64,000 bases of DNA from Pseudomonas uvaldensis (GTDB taxonomy: Bacteria; Pseudomonadota; Gammaproteobacteria; Pseudomonadales; Pseudomonadaceae): assembly GCF_021271205.1 (NCBI RefSeq), contig NZ_JAIWKS010000004.1, positions 124,001 to 188,000 of the forward strand, read 5' to 3'. Numbering within the stretch: the first letter of the stretch is position 1; every line of letters starts with the position of its first letter. The translations under genes were made by a program, and so were the position numbers. Under the pieces are notes generated by a model that was not told the DNA's origin, did no database searches, and was given only the letters and a program-made list of their open reading frames with translations. Below are positions 1 through 7,808 of the stretch, in pieces.

Positions 1-345
1 TGATCATGGAATACCGCGAGTTGCGGAATGATCAAGTGCGTGCCCATCAGTTCAGGACAATCGATGCGCACCTGCCCCGCCATCCGATCACCCGGTTGCG
101 ACATCTGCCGCTCGATCAGTTTGAAACGCTCCTCCGTTTCCAGTGCCAATGGCAGCAACGCTCTTCCCGCTTCAGTCAGGAAGTAACCGTTAGTCTTCTT
201 CGAAAACAACACCGTACCGAGCGCTTCCTCAAGCGCCGCGATCTTGCGCGACACCGTCGAGGCCGAAACCTTGAGCGAGATTCCGGCCTCGGTCACGTTG
301 TTCGATTTAGCGACGAAGATAAAAACCTTCAGATCATCCCAATCC
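1..345 (-). CDS. LysR-family transcriptional regulator, partial (3' end outside window)
   Basis: The first 115 codons of a LysR-type regulator are present; the rest lies beyond base 1. The protein starts MDWDDLKVFIFVAKSNNVTE, and the LysR helix-turn-helix follows (around residues 15-45: EAGISLKVSASTVSRKIAAL), then the start of the effector domain. The ATG at 345 puts the helix-turn-helix at the usual distance from the N-terminus. It diverges from the desaturase/mutase operon at 458, so it is the natural candidate regulator of that operon; the 112-bp gap carries a TATTTC-N5-GAAATA repeat of the LysR-box kind. Family assignment is secure; the effector and target are inference. Confidence 0.88.
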
Positions 346-386
346 ATGTCGATGACATACCCAAAAATGGAAAATCGATCCCCACC

Positions 387-403
387 TATTTCTATTCGAA
401 ATA
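387..403. promoter_or_regulatory. Candidate LysR operator (TATTTC-N5-GAAATA)
   Basis: A perfect 6-bp inverted repeat with a 5-bp spacer lies in the divergent intergenic region between the LysR start (345) and the desaturase start (458). It fits the T-N11-A pattern expected of LysR boxes. The region is clearly more AT-rich than the flanking genes. Function is inferred from position and symmetry only. Confidence 0.4.
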
Positions 404-457
404 TTCAGAGGCCACGTTACAGTTTTTGCATGGAGCAAAACCCTAGAGGAAACATGG

Positions 458-1594
458 ATGATACGTAACTCAATGCGCGCCCTTCCAGGGTTCATGCAGC
501 CGTTTCTGAGTTGGCTGACAGCCAAGCCTCTCCCTGAAGATCTCGATAAAGTCCGACCTCTGAAGCCGTTCCACCATATCGTCGTGTCGGCGGGATTGAT
601 AGCCGGCGGCGCGCTGTTGGCCGGTATCGGTTATTCACAAGCCAGCATTGCGCTGTGGCTGCTGGGCTTTGTCCTGGCCACCGGTGGCATCAAGCAGATG
701 CAAGTGATGATCTGCCACAACTGCGCCCATGACATGGTCTTCGAATCGCGCGAGATCAATATGGTCGTCGGCCGGATCATTTCCGGCGTCCTGATGCTCA
801 AACCCTTCGATACCTACAAGAGCGAACATGCTCTGCACCACAGTTCGAAAACGCTGCTGACCGACGATGATGACACCCTCTCTTACCTGCAAAGTGTGGT
901 GGGGTTAAAACCGTCCGACAGCACCACCACCATGTGGGCCAAACTGGTCTGGACCGCGCTGTCGCCACTGGCCGTGCTGCGTTCGTGCTGGAGCCGATTG
1001 AAAGGCACCGCCACGGCTGAAAACCACCGAGTCGCAGCATTGACGCTGGTCTTCTGGGCGGGCCTTGCACTGCTCTCGGCAGCCTTGGGCCATTTCGATC
1101 TGTTCATCGCGGCATGGGTGATCCCGATCTTCGCCGGCTACCACATCAGCACCACATTTCGCCTGGCGGCCGAGCATACCTGGCCCAGCGTGGACGTACT
1201 GGAACGGCGTGGCATCGACTTCATTTGCGAGAGCACCACCGGCGTCTTTATCGGCGAAGAACTGCGCATACCCGTAGGGGCCGGAACTGTTCGACGCTTC
1301 GCCCATATCAGCGTCTGGCTGATCAAGATGCTGGCGTTCCACTTGTTTGTCCGGGTGTTTGTGATGGTCGGCGATACACCGTGTCACGACTTTCATCATC
1401 GGCGCCCAAGATCCAAAGACTGGCCGAACTACATTACTGCCCGCGAACGCGACAGGATCGAAGGTTCCAAACCTTTTCCCACGAACTACACCGAGACCTG
1501 GGGCTACATCAACTCGGTGACTACCAACTTTCGCAACTTTCAGCGGGCGCTCCCGTACTACACAACCAGGACAGCCACTCAAAAGGGACTTTAA
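458..1594 (+). CDS. Membrane fatty-acid-desaturase-family protein
   Basis: A 378-residue integral membrane protein of the di-iron desaturase/hydroxylase superfamily. The three histidine boxes are intact: HNCAH (H87, H91), HALHH (H124, H127, H128) and HDFHH (H310, H313, H314). Hydrophobic stretches lie around residues 41-80, 100-115, 190-235 and 285-305. A GAGGA ribosome site at 446-450 supports ATG 458; ATG 454 would give only four codons. It begins an operon with a B12-binding protein 2 bp downstream and a glutamate-mutase E homologue. Acyl desaturase is the default reading, but the same fold hydroxylates other substrates, and the mutase context makes an amino-acid or lipid-linked substrate possible. 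Substrate unknown. Confidence 0.85.
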   Translation: MIRNSMRALPGFMQPFLSWLTAKPLPEDLDKVRPLKPFHHIVVSAGLIAGGALLAGIGYSQASIALWLLGFVLATGGIKQMQVMICHNCAHDMVFESREINMVVGRIISGVLMLKPFDTYKSEHALHHSSKTLLTDDDDTLSYLQSVVGLKPSDSTTTMWAKLVWTALSPLAVLRSCWSRLKGTATAENHRVAALTLVFWAGLALLSAALGHFDLFIAAWVIPIFAGYHISTTFRLAAEHTWPSVDVLERRGIDFICESTTGVFIGEELRIPVGAGTVRRFAHISVWLIKMLAFHLFVRVFVMVGDTPCHDFHHRRPRSKDWPNYITARERDRIEGSKPFPTNYTETWGYINSVTTNFRNFQRALPYYTTRTATQKGL

Positions 1595-1596
1595 CG

Positions 1597-2052
1597 ATGA
1601 CGTTCAGCAAAACTGCTCTGCTCACCACCGTGCCTTCGGACTCCCATAGCTGGAACCTGGTGTTCATGGAGTTCCTGCTTACAGACATGGGCTACAACGT
1701 CGAGAATCTGGGGCCGAACACGCCCATGGATGAAGTGATTGCGCGGCTCAACCGCCACGCCAGCGCCATGGTTGTCGTCAGCACGGTCAATGGCCATGGT
1801 TACATCGAAGGCGCTGAACTGGCGCGGCGTATTCGTCGCGAAACCAAACACACCGACGGGGTGTATATCGGCGGCAAGATCTGCACCGAAAACGACCCGC
1901 AAACCATCGCCCGACATAGCGACACGCTGCGCGCCGCCGGTTTCGATGAGGTGTTCGACGACAGCGTGGCCAACAGCTTCGATGCCTTTCAGGAACTGGT
2001 GTCTGCCCAGTTGTATCCAGAGCATTACTTGGAGAAACGGGTCGCGCGCTGA
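1597..2052 (+). CDS. Cobalamin-binding protein, glutamate mutase sigma-subunit (GlmS/MutS) type
   Basis: A 151-residue Rossmann-like B12-binding protein matching the small subunit of glutamate mutase over its whole length. The cofactor-binding loop reads D15-S-H17-S-W-N20: the Asp and His that hold B12 base-off are kept, but the usual glycine of DxHxxG is Asn. Downstream blocks VVVSTVNGHG and VYIGGKI match the family strands that carry the dimethylbenzimidazole tail. It starts 2 bp after the desaturase stop and lies 42 bp before the E-like subunit, so the two mutase halves are made together. Expected role: bind adenosylcobalamin and complete the mutase active site at the partner subunit. The substrate is not fixed by this subunit. 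Confidence 0.82.
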   Translation: MTFSKTALLTTVPSDSHSWNLVFMEFLLTDMGYNVENLGPNTPMDEVIARLNRHASAMVVVSTVNGHGYIEGAELARRIRRETKHTDGVYIGGKICTENDPQTIARHSDTLRAAGFDEVFDDSVANSFDAFQELVSAQLYPEHYLEKRVAR

Positions 2053-2094
2053 CCCGTTGCACTCTTTATCGATTCGCAGAAAAGGCAGATCAGG

Positions 2095-3300
2095 ATGATC
2101 GATTTCAACACCCATGTTCTCGAACGCTTCAACACGCATGGCCCGGTACTCCAGCCGCGAATGGGCTTCAGTGACCCGGCCCGGATGCAAGCCGGCCTGG
2201 AAGCCACAGCAGCGAGCCGTGCGAACACGGTGTGCACCATCACGCTTGACGCGTTCACCCGGGTGAACAATCTTGAAGCAGCGCAACGGGCCATCGACAG
2301 CGCATCGATGCTCAACGGTTATCCGATCGTCAACCATCCGCCCGCGCAGACCCGTGCCATGATCGACCAGATTGATGCGCGCTACCGCCTGCCAGTGCAG
2401 GTTCGTCATGGTTCACCCGACCCGTTGCACATTTTCGAGCGCATGGTCGACGTCGGTCTGCCCACCACCGAGGGCGGGCCGATTTCCTATTGCCTGCCCT
2501 ACAGCCGCACGCCGTTGCGCGAGGCGTTCGGTCACTGGGAGAAAGCCTGTCAGGTGCTCTCCAGCGGCGTCGACAACAGTCACATCGAAAGCTTCGCCGG
2601 TTGCATGATGGGACAGATGTGCGACCCGGTGATCCTGGTGGCGCTGAATATTCTTGAAGGACTGTTCTTGCGCTCACAGGGCATCAAGACGCTGTCGTTT
2701 TCCTACGCTCAAGGCACCTCGCCGGTGCAGGATCGTGCGGCGGTAACAGCCCTGCAACAACTCGCGGCCGAATATTTTGCGCCGGGCAGCTATCACTTTG
2801 TCGGTTATGTGTTCATGGGGTTTTTCCCACGCACGCTTGGCGGTTTTTGCCGAATCACGGGCGATGCGCTGGCGATGATCCGCGCCACGGGTGTGCAGCG
2901 GGTGATCATCAAGACACCGGTGGAATCAAGGCGCATTCCCCGGATAGAGGAAAATATCGCGGCGCTGGAGTACTGCGACTACTGCCTGAACACCGACGGT
3001 GTTTTACCGCAGATTCCGTTCGATGCCCAGGAACACGGACGCGTCCTGCGTAGCGCGAAGCGCCTGATCGAAGGCACGCTGGCCCACGACAGTAACTTGT
3101 CCGAAGCCCTGCTCGGTGCCTTCGACAGTGGTTTTCTGTCGATTCCCTACTGCCTGCACCCCGACAACAAACGCGGCGCCGGCACCGTGCTGACACCAGA
3201 AAACTATTACCACGGCTTCCAGGGCGAGCGGGTGGAAAACGCCTTCTCGTTTCTGGCGGCGCTGAGACAGAACATCCGCACTTATGACTGCGTGCTTTGA
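2095..3300 (+). CDS. Glutamate mutase epsilon-subunit-like protein (GlmE/MutE family)
   Basis: A 401-residue TIM-barrel mutase subunit. Compared with the clostridial GlmE sequence as I remember it, the glutamate-binding residues are conserved: the three arginines appear as R22 (QPRMG), R56 (DAFTR) and R104 (RHGSPD), and the catalytic Glu and two tyrosines as E126, Y132 and Y136 in TEGGPISYCLPY. It is about 80 residues shorter than GlmE, mostly at the N-terminus. With the preceding B12 protein it should catalyse a carbon-skeleton rearrangement of glutamate (to 3-methylaspartate) or of a close analogue. No GlmL/MutL reactivase and no methylaspartate ammonia-lyase are nearby, so this is not the clostridial fermentation pathway. 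The link to the desaturase is unexplained. Confidence 0.82.
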   Translation: MIDFNTHVLERFNTHGPVLQPRMGFSDPARMQAGLEATAASRANTVCTITLDAFTRVNNLEAAQRAIDSASMLNGYPIVNHPPAQTRAMIDQIDARYRLPVQVRHGSPDPLHIFERMVDVGLPTTEGGPISYCLPYSRTPLREAFGHWEKACQVLSSGVDNSHIESFAGCMMGQMCDPVILVALNILEGLFLRSQGIKTLSFSYAQGTSPVQDRAAVTALQQLAAEYFAPGSYHFVGYVFMGFFPRTLGGFCRITGDALAMIRATGVQRVIIKTPVESRRIPRIEENIAALEYCDYCLNTDGVLPQIPFDAQEHGRVLRSAKRLIEGTLAHDSNLSEALLGAFDSGFLSIPYCLHPDNKRGAGTVLTPENYYHGFQGERVENAFSFLAALRQNIRTYDCVL

Positions 3301-3350
3301 CGCCGGACCTAGGCCATCAGTACGCGCACGGGGCGGTCATGAATTTGTAT

Positions 3351-3367
3351 GCGAAGCCCGGCTTCGC
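3351..3367. repeat. Short hairpin after the mutase operon
   Basis: GCGAAGC and GCTTCGC flank a 3-bp loop 50 bp after the stop of the E-like subunit. There is no following T-run, so it is a weak or non-classical terminator at best. The remainder of the 219-bp gap to the next gene shows a CTACTAGTAG palindrome (3396-3405) and no coding signal. Confidence 0.3.
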
Positions 3368-3519
3368 GCCATCATTCATGCCGTCGCCCTTGTCGCTACT
3401 AGTAGCTCTCTCCACTGACTCGCAAAAAAGTAGAAGTGGTTGCCTGAAAATATCCCGTGCAACCCACCCCCACAACCCGCTATTAATACCCTCCCCCACT
3501 CAAGGACCCGAGCCCCATC

Positions 3520-4506
3520 GTGAAATTCGACCTTGCCTACTGCCTCAGCCTCGACGAAAAGCTGTCGATCTATGACGTGCGCGATTTGAATTTTGACGAG
3601 ACGGTGGCGTTCGACTCCGCGAAGGAACACTTCCAGTGCCCCAACGATGCGTGTCGGGCAGCGTTTGATGCAGGGAATGTACTGGGGACGTTCAACGCCA
3701 AGAATGTGCGCTACGTGCGTACACCGCACTTCAAGAACATCCCCAGCACGCGGCACATAGAAGGCTGTCCTTACGTCAGCCTGAAGACACCGGCATCAGG
3801 GCTGGAGACGGAAGATTCGGAAACGGATGACGGTCGGGAGGAGCATTTTCCGTCGGAATTGCTGCTGACTCGCCGCGCGTACGTGCGCAAGCCGTCGAAC
3901 CCGGTGGCAGAGACGGGGGTCACGGGCGACGAGCGAGCGCCTTCGCCTGCCAGTCATGTCGAGCACCCGAGACGTGATTCAGCGCCAGACAAGACCAGTG
4001 TCTTCGCCCACCCGGTTGAGTGTTTTGTCTCGAACTTCGCCGACAAGGACCTGCTCAAGCGCATGCCGCTGAAGATCGGCGAGCACTCGGCGCCCTATGG
4101 ATCGTTCTTCAAGAAGATCGAGTACCTGCTGGACAACAAAGGGTTGATTTACTGGGGCAAGATCAAGGAGATCAAGGACTACACCCAGAGCTTTCGCATC
4201 GATTTCGAACAGAAAGTCTGGTTCAAGCAACCGGACGACACGAAGAAGAAGCCTTACTCGGTGAATGTTTACCTGAGCAAGAAGCTGATCGACAACTACC
4301 GCAAGCGCAAGGCGTTCCTGGAAGAGATCAAGCACGCCGCCGCCAGTGAAGCGCCGTTGTATTGCTTCTTTTATGGCGTGACGCCGGAGTTCAAGCAGGT
4401 GCCGAGCAAGAAAAACCCCGAACAGACGTTCGGGATATTCAGCGCCAATATCGAGAACCTGGACCACTTCATTATTCGCGAAGCGCCGGGGTTGGCCGCC
4501 GAGTGA
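3520..4506 (+). CDS. Conserved hypothetical protein with CoiA-like zinc motif
   Basis: A 328-residue soluble protein that I cannot place with confidence. The N-terminal 90 residues hold a likely zinc site: C40-x4-C45 (CPNDAC), H79 and C83 (HIEGC), an arrangement reminiscent of the N-terminal domain of competence protein CoiA and related DNA-associated proteins. Residues about 90-165 are polar, low-complexity and probably disordered. The C-terminal part (about 166-320) is mixed alpha/beta with many aromatic and lysine residues and no nuclease motif that I recognise. It stands alone: nearest upstream gene 219 bp away, nearest downstream the SOS-box XRE regulator. Function unknown. Confidence 0.7.
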   Translation: MKFDLAYCLSLDEKLSIYDVRDLNFDETVAFDSAKEHFQCPNDACRAAFDAGNVLGTFNAKNVRYVRTPHFKNIPSTRHIEGCPYVSLKTPASGLETEDSETDDGREEHFPSELLLTRRAYVRKPSNPVAETGVTGDERAPSPASHVEHPRRDSAPDKTSVFAHPVECFVSNFADKDLLKRMPLKIGEHSAPYGSFFKKIEYLLDNKGLIYWGKIKEIKDYTQSFRIDFEQKVWFKQPDDTKKKPYSVNVYLSKKLIDNYRKRKAFLEEIKHAAASEAPLYCFFYGVTPEFKQVPSKKNPEQTFGIFSANIENLDHFIIREAPGLAAE

Positions 4507-4596
4507 ACAGCTCGACGTCCGCGACTCAAAAGCGCCCGGATGGAGAAACCGCCGGTCACCTATCCAAAAAATGAGATTGATCCGGACCAAAAACAA

Positions 4597-4612
4597 CTGT
4601 ACAAAAACACAG
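4597..4612. promoter_or_regulatory. Candidate LexA (SOS) box upstream of XRE regulator
   Basis: The 16-bp CTGTACAAAAACACAG has the CTGT-N8-ACAG ends of the gamma-proteobacterial SOS box, with an AT-rich centre. It lies 32 bp before the ATG at 4645, where LexA would block RNA polymerase. The outer bases are perfect; the core departs from the alternating TA consensus, so affinity may be moderate. Confidence 0.5.
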
Positions 4613-4644
4613 TATTTTTGAATCCACCGCTTTGGAGAACTCTC

Positions 4645-4962
4645 ATGGCCTCTCTCGCAATCAAAAACACCCTGGAACGCATCGCTGTCTATCAATTCAC
4701 TCCTGCCCATAGCGCGCAGGCGCGTGCGATGCTGGGCTGGAGCGTCGAGGAATTGTCCCGCCAGTCCGGCGTCTCGGTCCAGGCCATCCGGCGTTTCGAG
4801 GCCGGGGGCAACCTGCTCGACGTGACCCGCCTGGCACTGGCCTTTCGACTGGAAGCCGAAGGACTGGTGTTCTTTCCCGGCTTCGCACCGGGTCGCGGCA
4901 TGAACATCAAGGGTGCCACGCCGGATCCGATGGAGCGGGCCGATTACGCGATGATCGAATGA
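4645..4962 (+). CDS. XRE-family helix-turn-helix regulator
   Basis: A 105-residue single-domain DNA-binding protein. The Cro/CI helix-turn-helix spans roughly residues 26-60 (ARAMLGWSVEELSRQSGVSV followed by an arginine-rich recognition helix). Start chosen at ATG 4645, 6 bp after a GGAGA ribosome site; the open frame extends upstream only through non-coding sequence that includes the SOS box. No partner toxin or phage gene is adjacent: the next gene is a convergent metallo-hydrolase. The LexA-type box suggests DNA-damage control, which is inference. The regulated genes are unknown. Confidence 0.8.
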   Translation: MASLAIKNTLERIAVYQFTPAHSAQARAMLGWSVEELSRQSGVSVQAIRRFEAGGNLLDVTRLALAFRLEAEGLVFFPGFAPGRGMNIKGATPDPMERADYAMIE

Positions 4963-4990
4963 TCACGACGTCCGGTGTGGCATCGGGTGG

Positions 4991-6052
4991 TTACGCCATG
5001 CCTGCGTGGTCTTGATAGGCCGAGGCTTCAACGTCCAACCACCAGGCCCGGCCACGTTGCGGCTGGGACAGGTTGAAGGCCTCTCCCATTTGCGGCGTGG
5101 CGATGAGAACGTTGCGCTCCCACGCCAGGGCCAGGATACGGTCGAAGGGTTCGTACCAGGCATGCATCGACAGGTCGAACGTGCCATTGTGGATCGGCAG
5201 CAGCCAGCGTCCCTTGAGGTCGATGTGCGCTTGCAGGGTTTGCTCGGGTTGCATGTGGATCAGGGGCCATTCGACGTTGTAGGCGCCGGTTTCCATCAGC
5301 GTCAGGTCAAAGGGGCCATACTGATTGCCGATGCGCTTGAAGCCATCGAAATAACCGGTGTCACCGCTGAAGAAGATCCGGGTGTCGCCGTCGATCATGA
5401 CCCACGAGGCCCATAACGTGCTGTTGCCATCGAACAGGCCACGACCGGAAAAGTGCTGGGAGGGCGTGGCAATGAACTCGATACCGGCCACCTCCGTGCC
5501 CTGCCACCAGTCCAACTGCCGCACCTTGCTGGCGTCGACACCCCATTTGATCAGGGTATCGCCTACGCCAAGAGGCGCCACGAAATGTTGGGTCTTGGCA
5601 GCCAACTGGATGATGGCCTGGTGATCCAGATGGTCGTAATGATCATGGGAAAGGATCACCGCTTCGATCGGCGGCAACTCTTCCAGGCTGATGGGCGGTT
5701 GATGAAAACGCTTGGGGCCCGCCCATTGCACGGGGGAAGCACGTTCCGAGAAGACCGGGTCGGTCAGCCAGAATTTATCCCGAAACTTGAGCAGCACGGT
5801 GGAATGGCCGAGACGAAAGACGCTGCCATTGGGCGCAGCCAGCAGCGCGGCACGTGTCAATGGTTGAACCGGGACGGCCCCGGTGGGACGGGTGTCACGC
5901 GGTTTATGGAAGACCATGTTCCACAGAATGCGCAGGGCCTTGCCTAGCCCTTCCCGGGGTGTAGGGGCATGGTTGCGATACTTCCCCTGCTCCTGCCGGG
6001 ACGAGGGAGGGACCGAAGAGCTGTCGGACGAAGAAATAGAGGGATGGGTCAT
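4991..6052 (-). CDS. MBL-fold metallo-hydrolase, NAPE-PLD/RomA-like
   Basis: A 353-residue metallo-beta-lactamase-fold hydrolase. The metal motif HDHYDHLD is clear near the middle, followed by SGDTGY and a late metal histidine in LPIHNGTF. This set and the N-terminal FRLGHSTVLLK are typical of the RomA / N-acylphosphatidylethanolamine phospholipase D-like group. Start chosen at ATG 6052 (MTHPSISS), preceded by a TTGGAG ribosome site; the longer frame runs through the promoter. It diverges from a TetR regulator at 6246, and the gap holds a perfect palindrome, so TetR control of this gene is likely. Its natural substrate is unknown. Confidence 0.85.
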   Translation of the reverse strand: MTHPSISSSDSSSVPPSSRQEQGKYRNHAPTPREGLGKALRILWNMVFHKPRDTRPTGAVPVQPLTRAALLAAPNGSVFRLGHSTVLLKFRDKFWLTDPVFSERASPVQWAGPKRFHQPPISLEELPPIEAVILSHDHYDHLDHQAIIQLAAKTQHFVAPLGVGDTLIKWGVDASKVRQLDWWQGTEVAGIEFIATPSQHFSGRGLFDGNSTLWASWVMIDGDTRIFFSGDTGYFDGFKRIGNQYGPFDLTLMETGAYNVEWPLIHMQPEQTLQAHIDLKGRWLLPIHNGTFDLSMHAWYEPFDRILALAWERNVLIATPQMGEAFNLSQPQRGRAWWLDVEASAYQDHAGMA

Positions 6053-6152
6053 GATGCGATAACTCCAAGGACGTCGCCGGCATTGCGCTTCGCCGTTGTT
6101 GAACGCTAAATGGCCGCTGCATGCACGCTCAGCCGTTCGCTGGATAGTAAAA

Positions 6153-6170
6153 CTACACCGACCGGTGTAG
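6153..6170. promoter_or_regulatory. Candidate TetR operator, perfect palindrome
   Basis: CTACACCG-AC-CGGTGTAG is an 8-bp perfect inverted repeat around a 2-bp centre, in the 193-bp gap between the divergent metallo-hydrolase and TetR genes. Length and symmetry suit a TetR dimer. It lies 101 bp from the hydrolase start and 76 bp from the regulator start, so it could control both promoters. Confidence 0.6.
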
Positions 6171-6245
6171 GTTGCAGACTGCATGACTCCCAAGAACAAG
6201 TAAACCACTGAGTGTAACTTATCTTTTCCGGATCGATTTCTGCCC

Positions 6246-6854
6246 ATGACCGTACCGCAACGCCTCACCGACCGAAAACGCGAAGCCATCCTGGAAGCCG
6301 CCATTGCCGAGTTCCGCAGCAGCGGCTTCGATATCACCAGCATGGACAAGATCGCGGCGACGGCCGGCGTATCCAAGCGCACGGTATATAACCACTTCCC
6401 CAGCAAGGAGGAACTGTTCGCTGAAATTCTGAACCGGTTATGGAACCGTGTGACGGCAGAACAGGACGCCGCCTATACCCCCGATAACCCCTTGCGTGAT
6501 CAGCTTCGCCAATTGCTGCAAGCCAAATTGCACCTGCTGGCAGAGGACAGTTTTCTCGATCTGGCGCGTATCGCCATTGCCGCCACGATTCATTCTCCCG
6601 AGCGAGCCCAGGACATGGTGTCGCGCATGGGGCAGCGCGAAGAAGGCCTGACGGTGTGGATTCGCCAGGCACAGGCCGATGGTCGTTTGAAAACCGTGGA
6701 TCCGGCGTTTGCCGCCCAGCAGCTGCACGGGCTGCTGAAGACGTTTGCCTTCTGGCCGCAGATTTCCATGGGCCAGCCGAGCCTGACCCCGGCTCAGCAG
6801 ATCGAGGTCATCGAATCCGCCCTCGACATGTTCCTGACCCGCTACCAGCGCTGA
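6246..6854 (+). CDS. TetR/AcrR-family transcriptional repressor
   Basis: A 202-residue TetR regulator. The N-terminal helix-turn-helix is canonical: ILEAAIAEFRSSGFDITSMD then KIAATAGVSKRTVYNHFPSK (residues about 14-54). The C-terminal ligand-binding half resembles the AefR-like type, with LTxWIRQAQADG and a terminal dimerisation helix. It diverges from the metallo-hydrolase; the palindrome at 6153-6170 is its probable operator, implying autoregulation plus control of the hydrolase. The inducing ligand is unknown. Confidence 0.88.
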   Translation: MTVPQRLTDRKREAILEAAIAEFRSSGFDITSMDKIAATAGVSKRTVYNHFPSKEELFAEILNRLWNRVTAEQDAAYTPDNPLRDQLRQLLQAKLHLLAEDSFLDLARIAIAATIHSPERAQDMVSRMGQREEGLTVWIRQAQADGRLKTVDPAFAAQQLHGLLKTFAFWPQISMGQPSLTPAQQIEVIESALDMFLTRYQR

Positions 6855-6857
6855 GGA

Positions 6858-7727
6858 TCAACGCAACTGCAAATTGCGTCCCAACTCGTCGAACAGGGTT
6901 ACCACCGAGCGCAAGGCGCGGCAGTCCGGTCGGGTCAGAAGCCACAATGCCGTGTCATACCCCCTCAACGGTTCGCCCAAGGGAACCAGGCTTTGACTGT
7001 CACCCAGAAGAAAGTCCGGCAGCGCCGCGACACCCAGACCGGCCCGCACCAGCTCGGTGACCGACAGCATGCTGTTGCAGCGATAAGCCGGCACCACATC
7101 GGGAAAGTGCTGACGGCGCCAAGTCACAGTGGGGTGGTCGGGAAGGAAATCGTCCGGCGCGATCCACGTCATTGACCTCAAGTCATCGGGGCTTATCGAA
7201 CGCAAATAGGCCGGACTCGCACACACGCGATAGGCCACATCGCCCAGATGCCGACCGACCAGATGTTCCGGTGGCGTGCGGGTCAATCGCAGTGCGATGT
7301 CGGCGTCGCGCCGGCTCAGGTTGGCAAAATCATTCGAGGTGCTCAGTTCGAGGTGCAGCGCCGGATAAGCGGGCATGAACCGCGCCAGCGCCGGCAACAG
7401 CAGCGCTTGCAGGACCGAGTCGGAGCAGGTCAACCGCACCGTGCCGGTAATCACTTCGCCGCCCTGCTCCACCCCAATGCGCGCCGCCTCCAGAGCTTGC
7501 TCGGCACGCTCGGCCTGTTCGCACAGCACCCGGGCCAGGCTTGTGGGCAGATACCCGGCCCGGCTCTTTTCGAACAACGGCTGGCCCAGGGCTGCTTCGA
7601 GCCGGCGTACCGAACGAAATACCGTGGACACATCCACCTTCAGCAGCTGCGCAGCCCGAGCCAGCGAACCGCCACGAACGAGCGCCAGGATCAGAGACAG
7701 GTCGGGATAGTCCAGACGATAGTGCAT
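6858..7727 (-). CDS. LysR-family transcriptional regulator
   Basis: A 289-residue LysR regulator. The helix-turn-helix (SLARAAQLLKVDVSTVFRSV, residues about 21-40) is followed by a full effector domain ending in DELGRNLQLR. Start chosen at ATG 7727 (MHYRLDYPDL), which gives the standard LysR N-terminal spacing; the longer open frame extends into the divergent gene. It is convergent with the TetR gene (3 bp apart) and diverges from the CTP-synthase-like gene at 7809, its likely target. The effector is unknown. Confidence 0.88.
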   Translation of the reverse strand: MHYRLDYPDLSLILALVRGGSLARAAQLLKVDVSTVFRSVRRLEAALGQPLFEKSRAGYLPTSLARVLCEQAERAEQALEAARIGVEQGGEVITGTVRLTCSDSVLQALLLPALARFMPAYPALHLELSTSNDFANLSRRDADIALRLTRTPPEHLVGRHLGDVAYRVCASPAYLRSISPDDLRSMTWIAPDDFLPDHPTVTWRRQHFPDVVPAYRCNSMLSVTELVRAGLGVAALPDFLLGDSQSLVPLGEPLRGYDTALWLLTRPDCRALRSVVTLFDELGRNLQLR

Positions 7728-7761
7728 CGATGCATTGATCCCTTGGGTAAATGCCCATATT

Positions 7762-7780
7762 GATTGCGTGAACGCCAATC
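7762..7780. promoter_or_regulatory. Candidate operator, imperfect inverted repeat
   Basis: GATTGCG-TGAA-CGCCAATC, a near-perfect inverted repeat with one extra base in the right arm, sits in the 81-bp gap between the divergent LysR gene and the CTP-synthase-like gene. Position and symmetry suggest the LysR binding site. Confidence 0.35.
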
Positions 7781-7808
7781 TATAGTGGCAACCAGGAATC
7801 AACAAGCG

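Noticed and set aside
1114..2052. 312-codon frame that could suggest a desaturase-B12 fusion
   Set aside because: Its first part is out of frame with the desaturase; only the portion from ATG 1597 is the real B12 protein.
5006..5947. Two plus-strand frames (136 and 164 codons) within the metallo-hydrolase
   Set aside because: Antisense to a clear MBL-fold gene with a good ribosome site and metal motifs.
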